The notes under the pieces: generated by a model
Seen by the model: only the letters and a program-made list of their open reading frames with translations
The model's database searches: none
What the model was told of the DNA's origin: nothing
Assembly: GCA_001574975.1 (NCBI GenBank)
Contig: KQ965768.1
Coordinates: forward strand, 133,641-197,640
Direction of reading: 5' to 3'
Length of the DNA: 64,000 nt
Source of the DNA: Gonapodya prolifera JEL478
Taxonomy: Eukaryota > Monoblepharomycota > Monoblepharidomycetes > Monoblepharidales > Gonapodyaceae
Made by a program: the position numbers and the translations under genes
In this document: one piece after another, positions 56,812-64,000 of the stretch
How the letters are laid out: every line of letters starts with the position of its first letter
How positions within the stretch are numbered: position 1 is the first letter of the stretch

Positions 56812-58711
56812 TTAAACCATGCGCCCCTCATTTGTTTGGACCTTGTTGCCCTTTGCGGGCGTTTGGTCGCCGTAGTCCGAGCCCAGATATTCACTGTCGT
56901 AGGGATCGTACGGGTCATGTTCGGGTAAAGCATACCCATCTTCGTCCGTTTCGGCAGGGTCGTTGTAGTCCATTGTGTAGTTTGCGGCGTTTCCAGGCTT
57001 CTTCTTCTTATCCTTTTTGCTGCCCTTCCGCACGGCGCCCTCGTCCATTCCTGACTCCTCCGCCATGTACCCATCGCCCGAGCTCTGTCGTTTCGCCTTC
57101 TTGGATTTGCTGCCTTTGGGCTTTGGGCCCCGTCCGGGGATCGCATCCTGACCCCACTCCATTTCCAATTCGGCTTCGTCCTCCATGACCGACACATTGG
57201 GACCGTTGCCGCGAAGGTTACCAGGCAATCGCGCAGGCGAGTCGGGTGGGCTGGGCATGACGTTGAACAGAGACGGTGCCCGAACATCACCCTTGGTCAT
57301 CCAAGGCGGGGCGGGGTTGCCATCAGTGAGATGCCGGGGCTCCTTGGGCCCAAAAGTATCCATTTCGCGCATCTTCCGTGTACCGTCCTGCCCGGCAAAG
57401 GCATCTCCCAGAACCGCCATGGGCTTTTGTCCTCGAGACAAGCTTCCTCCTCCTCCCCTGTCTCGCCATTGCTTCCGGCTAAAGGTCATTGTGAAGAGGC
57501 GCTTGCGAATGCGCATAATGACCGACGGGTGGCGGCGTTGCACATAAAACACAGTCGCCACTACAAGACCAAGAAACAGAAGGACTCCAATGACCGCGCC
57601 AGCAACAGCTCCAGCGTTGCTCCCTCCCGAGCCGTTCACTTTGAGACTTGCTAGGAACAGCGGGCTGGCAGAACCCGATCCGAACGAGGGACCGTATTGC
57701 GGTGCCGTGTTGGAGAGTGAGTCGCAACAAGAGCTGCGGTTTGATGATCCGGAGAAGGCGTTGCAGTACGCAACCGCGACATCGTAGTTGACAAATCCTT
57801 TCACGATTTTTGGCACCGGTTAATTTTGGGAATCATTTTGCCCTCGATCACTGCACTCACCACATCTTCCCACTTCGGCGGCAACGGCGGGAATACAAGC
57901 AGGATTTGTGGAACTCGCTGTGCCAGATGCGCAAATCTTGGCGACATCGGAGAGCACAGCTTGGCGTGCCGCCTGGACTGTGTCACCAGCAGAAGGGCAA
58001 ATGGCAGCAGAATTGATTATCGTTCCAAGTGAATCAAGGTACGTGAGGCACGCTGTGCGACACATTGGCTGTTGAACGAGAGGGTATTGTCGTGGGTCAG
58101 GATGATTGAATGCCCGCCCGTGTTCACTTTACTCCTTACCGGGCCACCAGCTGGCTGGCATTCCCTATGTTGTACAATAGCAACCGCACAGGCATAGGTA
58201 AGCTGGTACTGAAGGCCCGCTCCATCCCAGCTGACGTTCGGTGGCCATTACATAAAAAGTGAAGGTTTTAGTGCCAGAGAACGACAAAGCGCACGGGGAC
58301 GGAGTGACGCTCACTTGCATCCCAGCTTAGTGTTGAAGTCGGAAATTCCGGATGTGCCAACGGCCCAGTTTGCTAGAGCAGCACTGAGAGCGGTGGAATT
58401 TTAACAACCCCCATGGAAACGCTTCCTTCCATCACCGATCGCACAAAAACTCACTCGAAACCCTGAAAACTCGCAGCGGTGGTTCCGTTTTTCAAGACCT
58501 GAACGGAATTACTGCCCCAAACGTTACAAATCGCAGCCGTGTTGTTCACAGGGACGCAACTGTAGGCCGCCGCCGACGTAAAGGTGGGAACTGGGTCGAC
58601 CAGGAGTGATGCAGCGTTGGACGAAGCCAGAAACAGAGAAAGTGACAAGGCCCGAAAGAGGAAAACGGCGAAGTGCGATTGCGTTGATCGAGTTTCCGAC
58701 ATTCCCGGCAT
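56812..58711 (-). CDS. single-pass membrane protein with Cys-rich ectodomain, 5 exons
   Basis: Exons on the minus strand: 58455-58711, 58315-58383, 58140-58230, 57861-58068 and 56812-57797; 536 aa. A signal peptide (AVFLFRALSLSLFLASSNA) is followed by an ectodomain of about 250 residues with paired cysteines (YSCVPVNNTAAIC, LTYACAVAIVQHREC, MCRTACLTYLDS, VAKICASG, VAYCNAFSG, SSCCDSL). Then comes the membrane segment GAVAGAVIGVLLFLGLVVAT and a basic, then acidic, cytoplasmic tail of about 260 residues rich in Lys, Gly and Asp. I do not recognise the ectodomain; even cysteine spacing suggests disulfides and a cell-surface or wall-sensing role. ATG 58711 was chosen; a second in-frame ATG is three codons on. 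Confidence 0.72.
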
Positions 58712-58904
58712 TATGACCGAGTGACAGCGAGGCAAGATTCTTCAGGTCCCCGCTGTGTGCCAACCAGGGGAACAGGCAACTCGGAAGTTGGAAAGTTGGA
58801 GAGGGAAGGATGCTCAGGTCAGTGTGGCGTTTCACAAACTCAAAAACTAATGAAAAATGTATAGATTCCAGAAATGTATTTTTATTGTAAAATGAGTAGC
58901 ATAT

Positions 58905-60500
58905 TCAAAAGGTATTTCCACTTCTGCCAGCCCCCGTCAATTTCTTTTCTTTGTGCAACGCGGCCTGATTCTCCTTGCCCTCGATACCACCGCCATCTTT
59001 GCTGCGACTGTTCAATGACATCTTCTGCATCCCATTAATATCACGTGTTGATGTACGATTCGAATTGCTTTGGCGGGACAGAGTGTTTGAGAAACTCGTC
59101 GAGCGGATTCGCCTTTGCCCTCCATTCGGTCCAATTAGGTACTGGTCTGAAGTGGGAAGAATGAAAGAATCGATCAAGAGATTGCCCACACAGTACAAAT
59201 ACTCGAAAGGCGTACCTGTTATTTGCTCGGCAGCAACTTGCGCCGCCCGCCTGGATGGTCTCAACTTTTTCGGAATGCCATACGTCAAACCTCCAACATC
59301 AGTGTCCTCTGTTGCAGCCACCGAGCGCTCGTCAGCAGTATCATCGTCATATCCCTCAGGGTCACGATGCTCTAAGAATCTTGATTCATAACCGTGGGAA
59401 TGAATAGGGAAGGTGGAGGGGTCGTGGGTCGAATCGGAATGGTGGTTGTGCGATTCAACACCAAAGAAGTCGATTTTCTCATCAGAATTTGTTCGGGGGT
59501 TGAGAGGTGCTTCAACGGAACAATCAAGTCCTTCGTGGAGTTCGAGCGACTTTTGAGCCTCAGCCAATCGATCCCATTCCTCCCATTCCGGTTCTCCCTC
59601 CACCACGTTGTCTTCCACCTCCACGGCTAAGACGGGGACGTATTTGAGCTGGAAATCCTTCTCTCGGCGAAAGAGGTAGATGTGTGGTTCGGGACCGTGA
59701 AGCAGATAGTGCTCCCAGCCAGGTGATTGCTGAATGCCTAGTTGGTTCAACGAGAAAACATTATTCATGTTTGAAGGCTTATGGCGTCTGCCAACAATTC
59801 GTGCGTACCTAGTGCTCTCCATTCAGACTCGTTGAGTAAACGATTCCGAAACCTGTCCGGGATGTATTGGCACAATCGTTTGGGTAAAATAACATGACTG
59901 AGATGATGCAAAAGAACAAGGGTAAGAGTTCATAGTTTTCAAAGTGGTATCCACATCAAGTATAATGATGGCTACTTACCGGTATTCGTGGACATCGTCC
60001 GCATATTTATCCGCGTAGAATATCGACTCCTTCAATTTAGAAATAGTCATTTGCGTGTTCGAATCATATTCTTCAAATGGATCAGGTAGTTCGACAGGTG
60101 GTTCATAAATGAAGGGTAGCGGCTGAAGAGGCAGCGCTTTTTCAATTTTCCCCGTGTCATGCCGGCTAAGTGTCTGCTCTTTTGGCGGAGGATTGAACGG
60201 ATTGAACGAGTCTTCACAAGTCTCTGTCGTCCTTCGGGATGGAACAGAACCCGCTCCACGGTCAGACCCCAGAGAAGTCTCCATTCTCCTCTTTTTCCCG
60301 TCCCTCGAGCGCACAACGTCAAAGTTCCGATTATCAGTGTCGTCCCGCACCGGGTCAGCCATCAATGAATCAACGAAGCAATGGCGCCTTTTTAGTTCCC
60401 CATCCCGAAGTGTCGGTGCGGTATCAGACTCAGATTCTGCAGGAAGAGTTGGTCCTGAAAGGTTTCCTGATGATATTTGTGGGTATGCGTCAGATTTCAT
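58905..60500 (-). CDS. CKS1: cyclin-dependent kinase regulatory subunit (CKS) with long N- and C-terminal extensions
   Basis: Exons on the minus strand: 59980-60500, 59809-59897 and 58905-59737, about 480 aa. Residues about 157-232 are a full CKS fold: [40 protein letters not shown], and [13 protein letters not shown] with the conserved HxPEPH. CKS proteins bind CDK and phospho-substrates and set cell-cycle phosphorylation. Normal length is 75-150 aa; here about 155 residues precede and 250 follow, both low complexity with acidic and Ser/Arg stretches. A 69-nt stop-free stretch at 59147-59215 has GTACGC and TTCAG ends and is probably one more in-frame intron, giving about 457 aa. All residues I know as conserved in the core appear intact. 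Confidence 0.85.
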
Positions 60501-61725
60501 GATGGAAATACAGGAAACGGAAGAGAAATGGAGGGTTCGAGTGGGTAGTAGGGTTGCTGAAATGTCACAGGGGGGCCGATTTCGAGGGTCGATGGGAATA
60601 CGTGGCTCGTCAGGGAGTCGACCAGTATCGCGGGGTGGTCGTGCGTTGGGTGAATGGCGCGAATCAAAGGTGGGAACACTTTGGGGTGGTCGGTTTTGAA
60701 CCGAGCGAATCCACAGTACAATACATTACTATTATTGTTGATTATTTCCTTTCCCCAGTCCACGCCCACGTCAAACAATGAATTGAAAATTTTTGACTAT
60801 AAGAACGCTCAGAGATTCGTTTCTGTAAGGTGATTTATAAAAACGCTTCATTGGCGTGCATAGTTGCTAGGATAGATAGCCGATACATTGTAAGTCACGT
60901 TTCAACGTTAATTTGTTGAGGAGATCCCAAGAGATTGAATTCTTCTTCTTATGTATGTCGTAGCTTTCCAAGAAACGAAACATTGCAAGGGGAGACGTCC
61001 TGCAACGAACGAAATGGCCAGCACTTCTTGAAATCCCTTGTTGCTTGTGCCATGAAAGTGTCTGTGCCATGCAAAATAAAGTCCGTCGTTGTTTTCATGC
61101 TCACGTTCGGGGCAAATAGTCTCCATTCAAACGCAACCCTTGTGGTCGTGGAACGACGCTCAAGATACTGGCGTTTCCATTTCATTGATTCATTAAATTC
61201 GACGTTCCACTACCGAAACGGAAAAGCTTTTTACGTCGGCCAACGAGTTGGCTCAACACGGTTCACACTGGCATTCTCCAGTTAAATACCAAAGCAACAC
61301 TTTCTGTGACATGAAGAGTCGACTGGAATGGGGAATCGATGTGCTCGGAGTGACATCCGAGACTCTGTTTCCGAACAGAAGCGCTGATCCGACTTGGAGG
61401 GCCAAACAGGCGAATCACGCCAAGGGTTCTATAAGCGTCACATTGTAGCATTACCAGTCGTTGGTTGATGCTGAGAAATGCAGCAGTTGATGAGCTTTTC
61501 GTTGATTTTTTGGCCGGACATTTCACCTATGTTCCCCTCCACTTTCCCATCCCAAGCGTGGGAAAACAGCCTTGCTTGTGCGGGCGGCACCTCGCATGAT
61601 CCTACTGGAGCGATTGATGTGAGAAAATCAGGGGGTCGTCGGTGTTTTGGATAAGTTTTTAGGGAGGGATGATGAGCAAAATTTGCCGCGGGTGAACTTT
61701 GAACACACGTTCGTTCCTTTGGGCG
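60501..61725. other. bidirectional intergenic region
   Basis: About 1.2 kb between the divergent CKS and F-box genes. Frames at 60554-60781 and 60935-61285 show no motif and conflict with other frames. Presumed promoters; nothing specific recognised. Confidence 0.5.
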
Positions 61726-63253
61726 ATGGCTGCCCAGCTGCTCCCAGGATCTTCGTTGCCTACAGAAGTGTGGAGTTCTATTTTCCACTATCTTCCCCTT
61801 GGAACGCTGATCACCGTGCGTGAAGCTTCCCATGTATGGAGTGGCTTGGCGAGTGCGGAGTTTCTCAATCGAACGCTCCGATACAAGCTCGATTCGGTCG
61901 AGGCCAGTGAGCGAGATTGCGCTGAAGCTCTCTCGAGCTGGCGCTTTGGGTTCGGGACTTCTGGGACAACCGCGTTCAGACGCGACAGGATCGCCCTTGT
62001 CTTCGATCGAATATGGCGAGAATCTTTGACTGCGGCGTGCCAGCAGCAGCAAAAGAGGGTGAAGAGGAGCAACAGCTCCCAGAAAACACGGGCAAGTGCT
62101 CCCCGCGTTCAAAATCAAAACCATAATGATGGTGATGGGAGTGGTCGGAAGTCTACACGAAATGATGTGCCTCCAAAAAGCAGTGACGAAAGAAGGAAAG
62201 GCAAAGCTAAAAAGAGGGAATTCAATTCCGACGTTGAAGGAGATGGGAAGAAACTGGAGGAAAGGAATGATCCTGTCGAAATTACGACGACGATCCTTCT
62301 GGACCCAATAGAACTAGCAGCGGTGACGAAAATGCATACGTTCGTCCAAGATGCTGTTGCGGACGAACTTGGAGAAGCACCATTCAAAATGACGACCGAA
62401 CGTAAGGCATTGAAGACAAGCTTCGTCGTCGTCGTTTTGCTGAAAAAGTTAACATTAAATTAGTGAGCGAATGGGCACTGTACTCAGTCTCAGCCAATTA
62501 CGTGGACGTTTTGGATGACTTCCGACGTGAATTGGCGCACAACCGAGGAAGGGGCGTTGTTTCGCGTGAGTACGCGTCTTGGGAACAAAGAACCGAACTA
62601 CTGAGGGCAGAACTGAGAGTGAGTTTGCTTGAGTTCCACAACCACGATGAAGTCTAAACATTTTCGCCGCCCAACAGAGAATTATCGCTCTGTGCTGGGC
62701 AGTGGGTGCTCGCAGGATGTTTCCATTTGCTCCACGCGAGAACAAGGAGTGGAGAACCCGCAAGCAACTTCGCCTCGCGGTTGAGGAGGCTCCCCCTGTC
62801 TCGCGCCTGAGTGCAAACGAGATGTTCCACCGTGCAATCAGTTGCCTCGATGTGGTGACTGCTGGAACGTATGGATTGGAAGAGTACACGCCCCAACTGG
62901 AGCCCACTGTCCTCAGCTCCTCCCCACACGACTCCGATTCCTCCCTGAGCGATGTTGAACAAGAAGAGCTGGCAACCTCTTCTACACCATCGGCAGGGAA
63001 GGGACAATCTTCCGAAACCCAAGATTGGGTACTACTTCTGTTCCGCTTTCTCAAAGACACCTCACCGGCTGCTCGCGTTCTTCGGTTCCCACCTGGTTTG
63101 ACCAATCGTGAACGTAAGCGCATCCACCAGTGGACAAAAAGACTTTCAACGAAATCAAAATGGGGTAAAGGCGCCAAATCTATGAGTTTTGGGGAAGGGC
63201 AGGACCGCTTTGTCGTCGTCGTCAAGCGAGGAGTCGATGTGAAAATGATGTAA
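61726..63253 (+). CDS. F-box protein with C-terminal R3H-like domain, 3 exons
   Basis: Exons 61726-62401, 62464-62618 and 62678-63253, 468 aa. Residues 8-50 form an F-box: SLPTEVWSSIFHYLPLGTLI with VREASHVWSGLAS. F-box proteins link substrates to SCF ubiquitin ligases through Skp1. A Lys/Ser-rich charged region follows. The C-terminus, LRFPPGLTNRERKRIHQWTK, then LSTKSKWGKGAKSMSFGE and DRFVVVVKR, fits an R3H domain, which binds single-stranded nucleic acid; the R-x3-H pattern appears as RKRIH. The combination is unusual. ATG 61726 (GCGATGGCT) starts close to the F-box. Confidence 0.75.
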
Positions 63254-63331
63254 ATGTAATAATGACGGATAGACGAATCGACAGTTGCAGTCTACGAATT
63301 ATATCCTTCCGACTCCTCACACAACCGTGCA

Positions 63332-64000
63332 CTACGACGATCCCCGCAGAGCAGTTAATCGAGCCATCAAGTCGTCCTCTGGAGACTTCACAGCGCTGGG
63401 TTGTGCCGGTAGGATGGATCCTTTGAAGGCATACCGATGCAGGCATAACGAGTTAGTTCTAAATTTACGAGAATACAGACAGACACATTGGACGCCTCCA
63501 TGCTCACCTGCTACTGGCATATCTGTTTTCAGTTCAAGGTTATGTTCGTCCGCCACCTGCTGCATCAGCTGCTCAACCTGGTCCAACGGTGTTGATGTCG
63601 CGGTGGTGTTCTGCATTGTCTTTTCCATCGTCGCAGATTGGACCTCGAGATTTTCCATTTGCTTTTCGAACCCGTCCATTACGGTTGAAATCTAGAGGAA
63701 GGTGTGAGCCAACATGTCTCGATAAGCAAGCCAGGCCTATCCTTTCAGATCCCATCCTCACTTGTTCCAAATTCATGGTATTCATGGCCTTCTCCATGTT
63801 CTTCGTCACAACCCCAATGTTCGATACCATCTGCCGCGTCATTATTGCGTTCTGTATCTGCGACGCGGCCGCGTCCATTCGAGATGCCAAACGGATGTAG
63901 TTTGCTTGCTCGGACTGCTTTCGTATGGCGTTGGCGGCATGAATCCGAGCTATATCATTTTGCCCCTTCTCAATAGCCTTGATTGTAGAGTTCCAAGAGC
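63332..64000 (-). CDS. DID2: ESCRT-III subunit Did2/Vps46/CHMP1, 5' end outside the window
   Basis: Exons on the minus strand: from the window edge to 63762, 63508-63691 and 63332-63420. The visible protein starts in STIKAIEKGQNDIARIHAAN and continues AIRKQSEQANYIRLASRMDA, QMVSNIGVVTKNMEKAMNTM with NLEQ, then ISTVMDGFEKQMENLEVQ, TSTPLDQVEQLMQQVADEHN, and ends DDLMARLTALRGSS. This is CHMP1 in order and spacing, including the C-terminal MIT-interacting helix with DxLxxRLxxLR. It recruits and regulates Vps4 in endosomal sorting and cytokinesis. The bases nearest the edge may belong to an intron. The gene converges on the F-box gene, with fewer than 80 bases between stops. Confidence 0.88.

Noticed and set aside
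60154-60699. 181-codon plus-strand frame
   Set aside because: Antisense shadow of the CKS gene's first exon and its upstream region.
1-64000. CRISPR arrays, rRNA genes, telomeric repeats or bacterial-type operons
   Set aside because: Looked for regularly spaced repeats, TTAGGG-like runs and rRNA signatures; none seen, and gene structure is eukaryotic throughout.

Overview
The window looks like nuclear DNA of a filamentous or zoosporic fungus. Almost every gene has several short GT-AG introns (about 60-140 nt). The recognisable products include fungal-type ones: a CRH-type GH16 cell-wall transglycosylase, an Edc1/PNRC-type decapping activator, a membrane-anchored TcdA-like tRNA-modifying enzyme, ESCRT-III Did2/CHMP1, CKS1 and a GABA-type permease. 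A chytrid-like early-diverging fungus is my best guess from the intron density and the receptor-like membrane proteins, but no rRNA or marker gene here proves it. Exon models were built by hand from splice signals and frame. Joined lengths were checked as multiples of three for most genes; single coordinates may be off by a base or two.

Layout. 1-0.73 kb: 3' end of a Ty1/copia retrotransposon with a probable LTR. 0.8-5.3 kb: two minus-strand genes (t6A dehydratase, PNRC/Edc1-like). 6.2-16.1 kb: three co-oriented members (A, B, C) of a paralogous family with an unrecognised Cys-containing core domain and long low-complexity tails; member D lies at 33.0-37.3 kb. 16.5-20.9 kb: a tandem pair of ten-exon, probably seven-helix membrane proteins with superimposable exons. 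21.8-27.9 kb: a 1,876-residue protein built from repeated RRM doublets. 28.4-32.2 kb, minus: an LRR-like protein, a weak hypothetical gene and a dienelactone-hydrolase-family gene.

38.2-42.6 kb, plus: an amino-acid permease with 15 exons and an HSL-type alpha/beta hydrolase. 43.0-52.1 kb, minus: the GH16/CRH enzyme, three tandem bestrophin-like channel genes containing 5-nt and 10-nt micro-exons, and a GRAM-domain membrane protein. 52.4-64 kb: a conserved putative DNA-binding-like protein, an L-rhamnose mutarotase, a Cys-rich single-pass membrane protein, a CKS protein with long extensions, an F-box plus R3H protein, and CHMP1/Did2 running off the right edge.

Genes are not grouped by pathway. 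What organises the window is local gene duplication (family A-D, the 7TM pair, the bestrophin trio). The best candidate for something undescribed is family A-D: a conserved core with a CPxPGCxH and a QTCN...KC motif, an N-terminal duplicated Cys-Gly-Gly motif in C and D, and a fivefold PPLR-type repeat in C.
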